This document shows positions 46,367-55,520 of a DNA stretch of 64,000 nt, piece by piece (within the stretch, counting starts at the first letter, position 1; every line of letters starts with the position of its first letter). A program made the position numbers and the translations under genes. The notes beneath the pieces were generated by a model. It saw nothing but the letters and a program-made list of their open reading frames with translations. It had not been told where the DNA came from and made no database searches. Source of the stretch: Xanthomonas indica (GTDB lineage Bacteria > Pseudomonadota > Gammaproteobacteria > Xanthomonadales > Xanthomonadaceae); contig NZ_CP131914.1 in NCBI RefSeq assembly GCF_040529045.1, forward strand, positions 4,324,501-4,388,500, given 5' to 3'.

Positions 46367-49063
46367 TCAGAAGCGGTAGGTGAGCTTGGCGTAGTAGCGC
46401 GCGCCGAAGTAGCCGATCGGGCTGCCGGTCAGGTACGGCGAGTTGTAGTAACTCAGGTAGTTCTTCTCGAGGTAGTCGTAGGCCGCCGCCGGGATCTTGT
46501 CCGGATACGTGTTGAACACGTTGTCGCCGCCGATGCTGACCGTGAGCCGCTCGGTGGGGCGGTAGGTCAACTCGACGTTGGTCAGCGCCAGCGTGCCGAT
46601 CTCCTGCTTGTAGTACGGCGCGCCGTTGACGTCGACCACGTCGAGCTTGCGGAGCACGCTGTCGGGGAACACATCGCCGTTCCAGTCGTCGTACGGCGTG
46701 ACCAGCTGGTATTGCGGCCCGTAGATCGCCTCGGTCACGCGCAGGCTGAACTTGCCGATGTTGAAGGTGGCGCCCAGGTTGACCCGGTACTTGGGCGCGT
46801 TGTTCTCCAGGTTGATCAGGGTCGCCGCGCTGTACATGGTGGCGCCGCCGAGCACCTGTGGCGCCGGCTTGGCGTCGAGCACCTCGGTCTTGTTGTAGTT
46901 GGCCGCCAGGATCCAGTCGATCGAGCCCCAGTCGAACTCGCTGATGTAGTTGGTCACCCAGTCCACGCCGCTGCTGCGGGTCTTGAGCGAATTGTTGAAG
47001 ATCGCCACGGAGATGTTCTGGCGCGCGGTGGCGTCGAGCGAGCCGCCCGGCGCGGACGGGTCGACGCCGCCCAGGTAGCCGAAGTCGACCAGGGCCTGGC
47101 CCAGCGCGGTGTTGTAGCTCGCGTCGGGAACGCCGTCGCCGTTGGTGTCGCCCGGCTCCCCGGCCCGGGAATACTCGAAGGTCCCGACGCCGATGCGGTC
47201 GGAGATGGTGATGCGGTAGACGTCGAGCGTGCTGTCGAGGTTGGGCATCGGCCGGAACACGAAGCCCAGGCTGTAGTTGGTGCTGGTCTCCGGCTTCAGG
47301 CTGCCGAAGCCCAGCGCCGCGGCGGCCGCGCTGTTGGGCTGCAGCGTCGGGGTGGCGCTGGTCGGGCCGACCTGCACCGCCGAGTAGTAGCCTTCCTGCA
47401 GGGTCGGCGCGCGGAAGCCGGTGCTGGCGGTGGCGCGCACCGCGAACGTGTCGCTGAGGTCGAAGCGGGTGGTCAGCTTGCCGACCACCTTGCTGCCGAA
47501 GTCGCTGTAGTTCTCGTAGCGCCCGGCCACGTCCAGCAGCCACTTCTCGGTCGGATTGAACACCACGTCGGCATAGGCGGCGTAGCTGTGGCGGCTGTAG
47601 GACCCGGTGTTGAACAGCGGGTTGTAGCCGGGGAAGGAGGAGGCGCCGGCGCCGTAGTACGAGGTCGGGTCGCCCGCATCGATGCCATAGCCGTCGCGGC
47701 GGTACTCGATGCCGGCGTTGAAGGTCAGCGGCTGCGACAGGCCGACCTCGAAATCGTGGGTGGCGTTGAGGTTGGTGGTCCACTGGCTGGCCCAGAAGCT
47801 GCCGTCGTAGAAATCCTCGGGCGAGTAGCCGTCCTCCTGCCACAGGCTGAAGTTCATCGAGTTCAGCGTGTACACGTCCATCTTGTTCTTGCCGTAGCTG
47901 CTGGAGAAATCCCAGGACCAGTCGGCCAGCACGCCCTTCAGCCCGGCAGTGAGCTCGTAGTCGACCTCGTCGGAGGCCTCGGACGGATTGAAGCCCAACG
48001 GGTACTTGTGGCTGACCGTGCCGGTGGCCGGATCGACATAGCCGCCATCCTGGCTGGGACGCCGGTAGTTCTCCTCCGACTGCGCGGTCTTCTTGCCGAA
48101 GCTGCCGAACGCGTAGAACTCGAGCGTGTCGCTGAGCACCGCGCCGGAGTTGAAGAACAGCACCTTGCGGTGCACTTCCGGCGGATTGAGCCAGGCGTTG
48201 ACGTTGGGAAAGCGCGGGTTGAGGGTCATGCCGCGCACGTCGTCGGCGAGGAAGGCGGCCATACTCGGATTGACCGCCGAGCAGTCGGCGTAGTTGGCCA
48301 CGCAGTCGGCGTAGCTGTAGGAGCCGAGCCGGTACACGGTCTTGCGGTTCTCGACCTCGGCGCTGAGGCTGAAGTACGCCGCATCGCTGCCGAAGCCGAT
48401 GTTGGCGCCCCACGAATCGGTCCCCCCGCCCCCGTCCTTGTAGCCGGCATAGCCGGCATCCACTTCGCCACCGTCGTGGTTCTTCTTCAGGATGATGTTG
48501 ATGACGCCGGCGATCGCGTCCGAGCCGTACAGCGCCGCGGCACCGTCGGTGAGCACTTCGACGTGGTCGATCGCCGCAGCCGGGATGAACGACAGGTCCG
48601 CCGACGCCGCGCCGGTGGTGGTGTTGACGTTGGAGGTGATGTGGCGGCGCTTGCCGTTGACCAGCACCAGCGTGTGGTTGGGCGAGAGGTTGCGCAGGCT
48701 GGCGGTGAGCGTCTGGCTCGCCATGTCGTTGCCGGTCTGGTTGGCGTTGTAGGACGGCACCTGGTTGGCGATGGCGTTGATGAGGTCCGGCGCGGCCGAC
48801 TGCTTGAGCATCTCCGCGCTCACCAGCTGGATCGGCGCCGGACTGTCGGTCACCGCCATGTTGGCCTTGCGCGTGCCGGTGGAGATCACCGTGATCGCAT
48901 CCAGCGTCTTGGCCTGGCCGTCCGCGTCTTCCGCCAGCGCCGGCAGCGCCTGTGCGGCGGCCAGCACCACCGCCAGCGTGGCCGTTCCGTGGCGATGCCC
49001 GGCGTTCCCCAGTCCCCTGCGCACCGACTCCGCCAGACGATGCGTTTTCAATCGCTTGCTCAT
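46367..49063 (-). CDS. TonB-dependent receptor next to the amine oxidase operon
   Basis: 898-residue outer-membrane transporter. Long leader ending AQALPALAEDADG, TonB box-like LDAITVIST, plug with ELK-like SAEMLKQSAAPDLINAIANQVPSYNANQTGN, RNLSPNHTLVLVNGKRR and VEVLTDGAAALYGSDAIAGVINIILKK, then a barrel ending YYAKLTYRF. A loop near residue 597 contains DTNGDGVPDASYN, a calcium-binding-like motif. A GGGGG ribosome-binding site precedes ATG 49063. It probably supplies substrate to the exported enzymes; ligand unknown. Confidence 0.93.
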   Translation of the reverse strand: MSKRLKTHRLAESVRRGLGNAGHRHGTATLAVVLAAAQALPALAEDADGQAKTLDAITVISTGTRKANMAVTDSPAPIQLVSAEMLKQSAAPDLINAIANQVPSYNANQTGNDMASQTLTASLRNLSPNHTLVLVNGKRRHITSNVNTTTGAASADLSFIPAAAIDHVEVLTDGAAALYGSDAIAGVINIILKKNHDGGEVDAGYAGYKDGGGGTDSWGANIGFGSDAAYFSLSAEVENRKTVYRLGSYSYADCVANYADCSAVNPSMAAFLADDVRGMTLNPRFPNVNAWLNPPEVHRKVLFFNSGAVLSDTLEFYAFGSFGKKTAQSEENYRRPSQDGGYVDPATGTVSHKYPLGFNPSEASDEVDYELTAGLKGVLADWSWDFSSSYGKNKMDVYTLNSMNFSLWQEDGYSPEDFYDGSFWASQWTTNLNATHDFEVGLSQPLTFNAGIEYRRDGYGIDAGDPTSYYGAGASSFPGYNPLFNTGSYSRHSYAAYADVVFNPTEKWLLDVAGRYENYSDFGSKVVGKLTTRFDLSDTFAVRATASTGFRAPTLQEGYYSAVQVGPTSATPTLQPNSAAAAALGFGSLKPETSTNYSLGFVFRPMPNLDSTLDVYRITISDRIGVGTFEYSRAGEPGDTNGDGVPDASYNTALGQALVDFGYLGGVDPSAPGGSLDATARQNISVAIFNNSLKTRSSGVDWVTNYISEFDWGSIDWILAANYNKTEVLDAKPAPQVLGGATMYSAATLINLENNAPKYRVNLGATFNIGKFSLRVTEAIYGPQYQLVTPYDDWNGDVFPDSVLRKLDVVDVNGAPYYKQEIGTLALTNVELTYRPTERLTVSIGGDNVFNTYPDKIPAAAYDYLEKNYLSYYNSPYLTGSPIGYFGARYYAKLTYRF

Positions 49064-49148
49064 GCCCAAGACCCCCTGGATGACGTGGATATCGCGTGGA
49101 AACGCACCTGTCCCCCGACCGGCGACGCCGTGAACGCGGCGCGGAGGA

Positions 49149-49213
49149 ACCATAGCCAGGGAGGTGCGGCGAGCGGCCGCAGTCGAGGGGTAGGTGGGCC
49201 GCATGCGGGTGGG
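49149..49213 (-). promoter_or_regulatory. Activator-type promoter of the second receptor (paired CCTACCC-like boxes)
   Basis: In gene sense: CCCACCC (49213-49207, one mismatch), 12 bp, CCTACCC (49194-49188), 33 bp, -10 TATGGT within GGCTATGGT (49154-49149), no -35. Geometry identical to 46211-46275 and 37218-37282. The predicted leader is about 79 nt. Confidence 0.65.
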
Positions 49214-49342
49214 CCGCGCGCGACCGGCGGCAGCGCGCGGGTAGCCGCGTTCGCCGCGGCGGGGACTGGGTTAATCTCGGGTGCCCCCACCCACGACCCG
49301 TCGCATGCCCCAGTACCGCCCTTGCGTACCGCCGCCCGCGCC

Positions 49343-49969
49343 ATGGCCGCGTTGACCCTGCCGCGCCCGCGCCTGCTGCTGCTCGATTTCGACGGCGTGC
49401 TGGCCGGGTATACCCGCGCGGCGCGTATCGCCTGCCTGGCCGAGCAGTGCGGCTGCGAACCGGCACAGGTGCGGCAGGCGCTGTTCGCGTCCGGACTGGA
49501 AACCGCCTACGACGGCGGCGAGATCGCCACCGCCGACTACCTGCAACGGCTCGGGCAGGGCCTGGACAGGCAGGTGCGCGAGGCCGACTGGATCGCCGCG
49601 CGCGTCGTCGCCAGCCGCGGCGATCCCGGCGTGGTCGAGCGCGTCCTGGCACTGGCCGGCAGCGTCGACATCGGCGTGCTGACCAACAACGGCGCGCTGA
49701 TGGCCGAGGCGGTCGAGCAGATCGTGCCGGCGCTGTTTCCGTTGCTGCAGGGCCGGGTGCTGTGCAGTGGCGCACTCGGCGGACGCAAGCCGCAGGCCGA
49801 GGTCTATCGGCGGGCGCTCGAGCGGTTCGGCGTCGCCCCGCGGCACGCGCTGTTCATCGACGACCTGTTCGTCAACGTGCGCGGCGCCCGCGCCATCGGC
49901 ATGCGCGCCGAGACCGCCAGCGGCGCCCGCGCCGTGCGCCGCGCCCTGGCGCGGCATGGCCTGGCCTAG
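49343..49969 (+). CDS. HAD superfamily hydrolase
   Basis: 208-residue haloacid dehalogenase-type phosphatase. Motif I LLLLDFDGVLAGY with the nucleophile Asp, motif II VLTNNGAL, motif III GGRKPQAEVYRRAL (Lys), motif IV FIDDLFVNVRGARAIGMRA. Helical cap between motifs I and II. The substrate is unknown. The start MAALTLPRPRL at 49343 follows CGCGCC without a good ribosome-binding site. Divergent from the second receptor. Confidence 0.9.
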   Translation: MAALTLPRPRLLLLDFDGVLAGYTRAARIACLAEQCGCEPAQVRQALFASGLETAYDGGEIATADYLQRLGQGLDRQVREADWIAARVVASRGDPGVVERVLALAGSVDIGVLTNNGALMAEAVEQIVPALFPLLQGRVLCSGALGGRKPQAEVYRRALERFGVAPRHALFIDDLFVNVRGARAIGMRAETASGARAVRRALARHGLA

Positions 49970-50027
49970 GTATCGCACCCACCCGCGCGGCAGACGCGCC
50001 CTGCCGCAGCCACAAAGGTGAATTAAA

Positions 50028-50508
50028 GCGGCTTCAGCCGCGACGCGCGATGCGATGGTCTCGCGAACCCCAAAGGCCATCACCCCCGCATTGCGGCAGC
50101 CACCGGTCATCGCGTCGGGACTGAAGTCCCTCCCACAGGCGCTTGCCTGCACGTGACGTGACCGCTGGCGCGATGCACACCGTGGGAGCGGCTTCAGCCG
50201 CGACGCGCGATGCGATGGCCTCGCGGACCCCATAGGCCATCGCCACCCGTATTGCGGCAGCCACCGGTCATCGCGGCGGGACTGAAGTCCCTTCCACAGG
50301 CGCTTGCCTGCACGTCACGTGACCGCTGGCGCGATGCCCACCTGTGGGAGCGGCTTCAGCCGCGACGCGCGATGCGATAGCCTCGCGAACCCCAGAGGCC
50401 ATCGCTCCCCGCATTGCGGGAGCCACCGGGCATCGCGTCGGGACTGAAGTCCCTCCCACAGGCGCTTGCCTGCACGTGACGCGTTCGCTGGCGCGATGCC
50501 TACTTGTC
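50028..50508. repeat. Three tandem copies of a 160-bp unit built from two REP types
   Basis: Copies begin at about 50028, 50188 and 50350 (spacing 160 and 162 bp). Each has GCGGCTTCAGCCGCGACGCG, a variable middle with GCGATG and GGCCATCG, then an inverted second REP (GTCGGGACTGAAGTCCCT) and CAGGCGCTTGCCTGCACGT. It fills the 549-bp gap between the HAD gene and argD; no gene is seen there. Confidence 0.88.
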
Positions 50509-50518
50509 GGAGTGACGG

Positions 50519-51751
50519 TCAGCGCGTGCCGACGTAGTCCCGCAGCGCCGCACGCAACCGCTGCAACCCTTCGGCCAGTTCCTGGTCGGTGAGGTTCAGC
50601 GCCGGCACGAAGCGCAGCACGTCCGGCCCGGCCTGCAAGGTCAGCACGCCGTGCGCGGCGGCGTGGTCGAGGATCGTCGCGGCCTGCCCGGCATGCGCCG
50701 GATTCAACACCGCACCGAGCATCAGGCCGCGTCCGCGCACCTGCGAGAACAGCCTGAACTCCTCGTCGAGCGCCGCCAGGCCCTTGCGCAGCGCCGCCGA
50801 CTGCCGCGAGACGTTGGCGGCGATCGCCGTCGAGGCCAGCTTGCGCAGCGCCACCCGCGCCACCGCCGCGGCCAGCGGGTTGCCGCCGAAGGTGGTGCCG
50901 TGCGCGCCGAACTGCATGGTCTCGGCGACCTTCGGCCCGGCCAGCAGCGCGCCGATCGGGAAGCCGCCGCCCAGCGCCTTGGCCAGGGTCACGATGTCCG
51001 GCGTCACCTGGTCCTGCCAGTGCGCGAACAGGGTGCCGGTGCGGCCCATGCCGCACTGGATCTCGTCCAGCACCAGCAGCGCGCCGTGGTGGTCGCACAG
51101 CGCCCGCACCTGCGCCAGGAAGCCCGGCGCCGCCGGCATCACCCCGCCCTCGCCCTGCACGGGCTCCAGCATCACCGCGGCCACGTCGCCGGCGGCCATC
51201 GCCGTTTCCAGCTGCACGATGTCGTTGAAGTCGACGTAGCGGAAACCGCCGGGCAGCGGCTCGTAGCCTTCCTGGTACTTGGGCTGCGCGGTGGCGGTCA
51301 CCGCCGCAAGGGTGCGGCCGTGGAAGCTGCCGCGGAAGGTGACGATCACCCGCCGCTGCGGCGGGCGGCCCTGGGCGGTGGCCCATTTGCGCACCAGCTT
51401 GATCGCCGCCTCGTTGGCCTCGGCGCCGGAATTGCACAGGAACGCCTTGTGCGCAAAGCGCGAGGCCACCACCAGTTCCTCGACCAGGCGCAGCGGCGGC
51501 TCGCTGTAGAACACGTTGCTGGTGTGCCACAGCTTGCCGGCCTGTTCGAGCAGCGCCGCCTGCAGGTCTGGATCGTTGTGGCCGAGCCCGCACACGGCGA
51601 TGCCGGCGGACAGGTCGATGTAGTCGCGTCCCTCGCTGTCCCAGACCCGGGCGCCCTGGCCGCGCTCCAGCACCAGTTGGCGCGGACGGTAGATCGGCAG
51701 GCTGTAGCGTTGACCGAGGGCGATCAGCTCCGCGGCGGAAGAAGCGGTCAT
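50519..51751 (-). CDS. argD: Acetylornithine/succinyldiaminopimelate aminotransferase family
   Basis: PLP enzyme of class III that forms N-acetylornithine (or N-succinyl-diaminopimelate) with glutamate as donor. 410 residues with YIDLSAGIAVCGLGHNDPD, CNSGAEANEAAIKLVRKWA, FRGSFHGRTLAAVTATAQPKY, LVLDEIQCGMGRTGTLFAH and the PLP lysine in TLAKALGGGFPIGALLAG. Start MTASSAAELIALGQRYSLP at 51751. Xanthomonads usually keep the main arginine genes elsewhere, so the acyl group used cannot be fixed here. Confidence 0.92.
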   Translation of the reverse strand: MTASSAAELIALGQRYSLPIYRPRQLVLERGQGARVWDSEGRDYIDLSAGIAVCGLGHNDPDLQAALLEQAGKLWHTSNVFYSEPPLRLVEELVVASRFAHKAFLCNSGAEANEAAIKLVRKWATAQGRPPQRRVIVTFRGSFHGRTLAAVTATAQPKYQEGYEPLPGGFRYVDFNDIVQLETAMAAGDVAAVMLEPVQGEGGVMPAAPGFLAQVRALCDHHGALLVLDEIQCGMGRTGTLFAHWQDQVTPDIVTLAKALGGGFPIGALLAGPKVAETMQFGAHGTTFGGNPLAAAVARVALRKLASTAIAANVSRQSAALRKGLAALDEEFRLFSQVRGRGLMLGAVLNPAHAGQAATILDHAAAHGVLTLQAGPDVLRFVPALNLTDQELAEGLQRLRAALRDYVGTR

Positions 51752-51938
51752 CGAGGCAGTCCTGCGGGGAAAGCGCCGATTATAGAGACCGCCGGCAGTG
51801 CTTGCCCGGACCTCCGGCGGCCGCCTGCAACGACCGGGGTGGCGCCGCCCAACGCGGCAGCACACGCCGGCCCGCACGCCGCCGACTGTCGCGCTGCGCG
51901 CGCCCGCCACTACAATGCGGCTCGGGTAGCATGGGCGC

Positions 51939-52808
51939 ATGCGATTTTTCCTCGATTCCCAGCTCGCCCCGGCGACCGAGCACGGCTGGCGGCGCCGCTG
52001 GTTCGACATCATCTATCGGCACGACACCAAGCCTTCGCGCAACTTCGACCTGTTGCTGGTCGCGGCGATCGTGGCCAGCGTCGCGGTGATCCTGGTCGAC
52101 AGCGTCCCGGCGCTGCACAGCCGTCACGCTGGCACCCTGTACGTGCTCGAGTGGGGTTTCACCGCGCTGTTCACCGTCGAGTACGCCTTGCGCCTGGCCA
52201 CGGTAAAGCGGCCGCTGCGCTATGCGCTGAGCTTCTGGGGCGTGATCGACCTGTTGTCGATCCTGCCCACCTACATCTCGTTTCTGTTGCCCGGTGCGCA
52301 GACGCTGCTGGTGGTGCGCGTGCTGCGGGTGCTGCGGCTGTTCCGCATCCTCAAGCTCACCCGCTACGTCGAAGAAAGCAGCATGCTGGTCGATGCGTTA
52401 TGGCGCAGCCGGCGCAAGGTGTTCGTGTTCCTGTTCACGGTGATCACCCTGGTGGTGATCTTCGGCGCGCTGATGTACGTGGTCGAAGGCCCGGCCAACG
52501 GCTTCACCAGCATTCCCACCGCGATGTACTGGGCGGTGGTGACGATGGCCACGGTCGGCTTCGGCGACATCGCCCCGCTCACGCCGCTGGGCCGCGCCAT
52601 TACCTCAGTGCTGATCCTGATCGGCTACAGCATCATCGCCGTGCCCACCGGCATCTACACCGCCGAACTGGCCAACAGCCTGCGCGACGCCGACCGCCGC
52701 CGCGCGCCGGATCAACGCACCTGCGCGCGCTGCGGCCTGCAAGGCCACGACCGCAACGCCGGCTATTGCCGGGGCTGCGGCCAGGCGTTGCCCGAGACCG
52801 CGCCCTGA
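51939..52808 (+). CDS. Voltage-gated potassium channel-like protein with C-terminal zinc ribbon
   Basis: 289-residue inner-membrane channel. Six membrane segments with an S4 voltage sensor (VVRVLRVLRLFRILKLTRY), pore helix and selectivity filter TMATVGFGD, then S6. After a short linker the last 28 residues hold two CxxC pairs (Cys262, 265, 277, 280) forming a zinc-ribbon-like tail. A TACAAT -10-like element at 51911-51916 is 22 bp before the ATG. Divergent from argD. Confidence 0.92.
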   Translation: MRFFLDSQLAPATEHGWRRRWFDIIYRHDTKPSRNFDLLLVAAIVASVAVILVDSVPALHSRHAGTLYVLEWGFTALFTVEYALRLATVKRPLRYALSFWGVIDLLSILPTYISFLLPGAQTLLVVRVLRVLRLFRILKLTRYVEESSMLVDALWRSRRKVFVFLFTVITLVVIFGALMYVVEGPANGFTSIPTAMYWAVVTMATVGFGDIAPLTPLGRAITSVLILIGYSIIAVPTGIYTAELANSLRDADRRRAPDQRTCARCGLQGHDRNAGYCRGCGQALPETAP

Positions 52809-52812
52809 GTCC

Positions 52813-53235
52813 TTACCACACGCCGGTGTTGGGCATCGACGCCCACGGCTCGGCCGGGGCCAGCGCCTCGCCCTTCTGCAGCAACTCGATCGAGATCAGG
52901 TCGGGGCTGCGCACGAAGGCCATGCGCCCGTCGCGCGGCGGCCGGTTGATGGTCACGCCGAGCGACTGCAGGTGCGCGCAGAGGGCGTAGATGTCGTCGA
53001 CTTCGAAGGCCAGGTGGCCGAAATTGCGGGCGCTACCGTAGTCCTCGTCCGAGCCCCAGTTGTAGGTCAGCTCGACTTCGGCTTCCGGGTTCTCCGGCGC
53101 GCCGAAGTACACCAGGGTGAACTTGCCGGCTTCGTTCTCGATGCGGCGGGTCTCGTGCAGGCCCAGGCCTTCGGTGAAGAATTTGCTGGTCTTCTCCAGG
53201 TCGTGGACGCGGATCATGGCGTGCAGGTATTTCAT
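52813..53235 (-). CDS. gloA: Lactoylglutathione lyase (glyoxalase I)
   Basis: Converts the methylglyoxal-glutathione adduct to S-lactoylglutathione. 140 residues: [62 protein letters not shown] and SIELLQKGE, with the metal ligands His6, Glu (VELTYNWG), His (GHLAF) and Glu (SIELL). Convergent with the channel gene. Confidence 0.93.
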   Translation of the reverse strand: MKYLHAMIRVHDLEKTSKFFTEGLGLHETRRIENEAGKFTLVYFGAPENPEAEVELTYNWGSDEDYGSARNFGHLAFEVDDIYALCAHLQSLGVTINRPPRDGRMAFVRSPDLISIELLQKGEALAPAEPWASMPNTGVW

Positions 53236-53352
53236 CGTGACAACTCCGATGGTGGGGAATGGGGCGCGCGCAGTACTGCGGCGGCGCGCGGGGAGGACGC
53301 ATAGGGTAGCGCCGGCGCTGTGCAGGCATGGCGACGCCGCGGCAGCACCGGT

Positions 53353-54513
53353 TCAGCGGAAATAGCAGGCCTTCAGCGGCAGCGCCGCCGCGCCCACCGC
53401 ACTGGCATCGGCGGTGGCGGCGGCCGGCAGCAGCACCGGCAACGGCCGCGCCTGGCCGCGGCGCGGCTGGTTGTCGATGCGCACGTGCGGAATCAGCCGC
53501 GTCGCCAGCTCGCGCGGCATGCGCCCGCCGAACACCACCGCCTGCGGATCGAAGATCGCCACGATCGCCGACACGATCAGCGACAGGCCCGGCGCCACCC
53601 GTGCGATCCAGCGCTCGATCGCCGGCCACGCCGGATCGTAGGCCGCCAGCAGCGCGCGGATGTCGGGCAGTGCGATGCCGTCCTCGGCCAGCAATTGCCG
53701 CAACAGCTCCAGCGTGCCGCGCTCCAGCCCCTGCTGCGGCAGCATGCCGGCGAACTCGCCGGCGTTGCCGTGCGCCCCGCGCAGGCAGGCGCCATCGATC
53801 ACCACGCCGCCGCCCAGGCCGTAGTTGAAATGCAGGTAGGCGAAGTCGCGGTACTGGCGGCCGATGCCGAGCAGGCTCTCGCCCGCCGCCGCCACCGTGC
53901 CGTCGTTGTCCACCCACACCGGCAAGCCCAGCGCCTCGGCCAGCCAGTCGCCGATCGACAGCGCGCCCAGCGCACGCAGCGGCTCGGGCGGGTTCATGTG
54001 CACGCCATCCTCGACGAAGAAGCCGGTCATCGCCACGCCCGCGCCCAGGCGCGGACCGAGCCCGGCGCCGGCCGCCGCCGTCAGCGCGGCGTCGGCCTCG
54101 CGCAGTTGCGCCAGCAGCGCATCCGGCTCGGTCGAACGCAGCGCGTGCTCGGCGGTGGCGCGGATCTGCCCGCTGAAATCCAGCAGCGCCAGCGACAGCG
54201 CATCGGTGGCGATCGCATAGCCGACGGTATGGCCGTAGCCGGGATTGAGCGCGATGCCCGCACCCGGCTTGCCGCGGCCCGCGTGCGCCAGCGAGGCGCC
54301 GATCGCGACCAGGCCGCGCTCGGCCAGCGCATCGACCAGGCGTACCGCCGACTGCACGGTCAGCCCGGTGCTGCGGCTGAGATCGGCGCGGGTGGCGGTG
54401 CCGGCCAGGCGCAGGCGATCGAGCATGTGCCGCTCGTTGTCGCTGAGATCGGCATGGATGGCGTGGCGGGACTCGGGAAGGCGCGGCAGGGCGACGGCGA
54501 CTGGAGCGGGCAT
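53353..54513 (-). CDS. ROK family transcriptional regulator
   Basis: 386 residues. N-terminal winged helix-turn-helix (MLDRLRLAGTATRADLSRSTGLTVQSAVRLVDALAERGLV, about residues 30-70) followed by a ROK sugar-kinase-like domain with VWVDNDGTVAAAGESLLG and YGLGGGVVIDGACLRGAHGNAGEF. The cysteine-rich zinc motif of canonical ROK repressors is absent. It probably senses a sugar or sugar phosphate; target unknown. No sugar operon adjoins it except the GntP permease about 2 kb away. Confidence 0.88.
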   Translation of the reverse strand: MPAPVAVALPRLPESRHAIHADLSDNERHMLDRLRLAGTATRADLSRSTGLTVQSAVRLVDALAERGLVAIGASLAHAGRGKPGAGIALNPGYGHTVGYAIATDALSLALLDFSGQIRATAEHALRSTEPDALLAQLREADAALTAAAGAGLGPRLGAGVAMTGFFVEDGVHMNPPEPLRALGALSIGDWLAEALGLPVWVDNDGTVAAAGESLLGIGRQYRDFAYLHFNYGLGGGVVIDGACLRGAHGNAGEFAGMLPQQGLERGTLELLRQLLAEDGIALPDIRALLAAYDPAWPAIERWIARVAPGLSLIVSAIVAIFDPQAVVFGGRMPRELATRLIPHVRIDNQPRRGQARPLPVLLPAAATADASAVGAAALPLKACYFR

Positions 54514-54703
54514 GGGCGGCGGTGGCAGGAAGACCCCGGCAGCATAGCCGCGCCACGCTTGGTCATTGCGGCACCGACCGCAACTGGATGGAACAGAGCG
54601 TCTTTACAGCGCGCCGCCACCCCGCACGCAGCGCGTTGCGATCGCGGCCTCCCAGCGTCCGGAACGCGCGCCGCGTCGCATCCGCCTCACCCGCCGCCGG
54701 GTC

Positions 54704-55519
54704 TCAGTCCAGGAACAGATCCGGCAGCAGCGGTTGCGAGGGGTCTAGCGCATAGCCGGACAGATCGTGCACGCCGGCCTCGGCCAGCACCGCGTCGTCG
54801 ATCAGGAACTGGCCGTAGAAACCGGCCACCGGCCGGGTCAGCACGGCATGCGCGGCGTCGGCCATGATCTCCGGGCGGCGGCCGTTGCCGGCCTCGACGC
54901 CAGGGATCATGTTCAACGCCTCGGTGGCGATCAGCGTGCGCGGCCACAGCGCATTGACCGCCACGCCCTGCGGGCCGAACTCGCCGGCCAGGCCCAGGGT
55001 GACGAAGCTCATGCCCATCTTGGCCAGGGTGTAGCCGGTATGCGGCGCCCACCACTTCGGATCCAGCGACGGCGGCGGCGCCAGGGTCAGGATATGCGGG
55101 TTGGCACTGCGCAGCAGATGCGGCAGGCAGGCCTGCGCGCACAGGAAACTGCCGCGCGCGTTGACCTGCTGCATCAGGTCGAAGCGCTTCATCGGCGTCT
55201 CCAGCGCCCCGCGCAGCCAGATCGCGCTGGCGTTGTTGACCAGGATGTCGATGCCGCCGAAGGCCGCGACCGTCGCCGCCACCGCCGCACGCACCTGCTC
55301 CTCTTCGCGAATATCGCACTTCAGCGCCAGCGCGCGGCCACCGGCCGCCTCCACCGCCGCCGCGGCGCTGTGGATGGTGCCGGGCAGCTTGGGATTGGGC
55401 ACCGACGACTTCGCCGCGATCGCCACGTTGGCGCCGTCGCGCGCGGCCCGCAGCGCGATCGCCAGCCCGATGCCGCGCGAGGCGCCGGTGATGAGGAGCG
55501 TTTTACCTTTGAGGGTCAT
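54704..55519 (-). CDS. Short-chain dehydrogenase (HSDL2-like)
   Basis: 271 residues. NAD(P)-binding TGASRGIGLAIALRAARDGANVAI, NNASAIWL and the active-site pair Tyr-x3-Lys in TGYTLAKMGMS, as in the HSDL2-like branch (ILTLAPP before it, NALWPRTLIATEAL after it). Probably a fatty-acid or hydroxy-acyl related oxidoreductase; substrate unknown. Heptad element 8 begins 2 bp upstream of the ATG, so no clear ribosome-binding site is visible. Confidence 0.9.
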   Translation of the reverse strand: MTLKGKTLLITGASRGIGLAIALRAARDGANVAIAAKSSVPNPKLPGTIHSAAAAVEAAGGRALALKCDIREEEQVRAAVAATVAAFGGIDILVNNASAIWLRGALETPMKRFDLMQQVNARGSFLCAQACLPHLLRSANPHILTLAPPPSLDPKWWAPHTGYTLAKMGMSFVTLGLAGEFGPQGVAVNALWPRTLIATEALNMIPGVEAGNGRRPEIMADAAHAVLTRPVAGFYGQFLIDDAVLAEAGVHDLSGYALDPSQPLLPDLFLD

Positions 55520-55520
55520 T

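Noticed and set aside
46262-49969. A plus-strand frame of over 1200 codons running into the HAD gene
   Set aside because: The first 1000 codons are antisense to the TonB receptor; only the last 208 codons match HAD motifs.
50028-50508. Regular spacing of similar repeats suggesting a CRISPR array
   Set aside because: Unit length is about 160 bp with internal palindromes and similar middles, not short repeats with unique spacers, and no cas genes are near.
51925-51931. GGGTAGC before the channel gene as another copy of the activator box
   Set aside because: Single imperfect copy without a partner at 19 bp and downstream of the likely -10 element.
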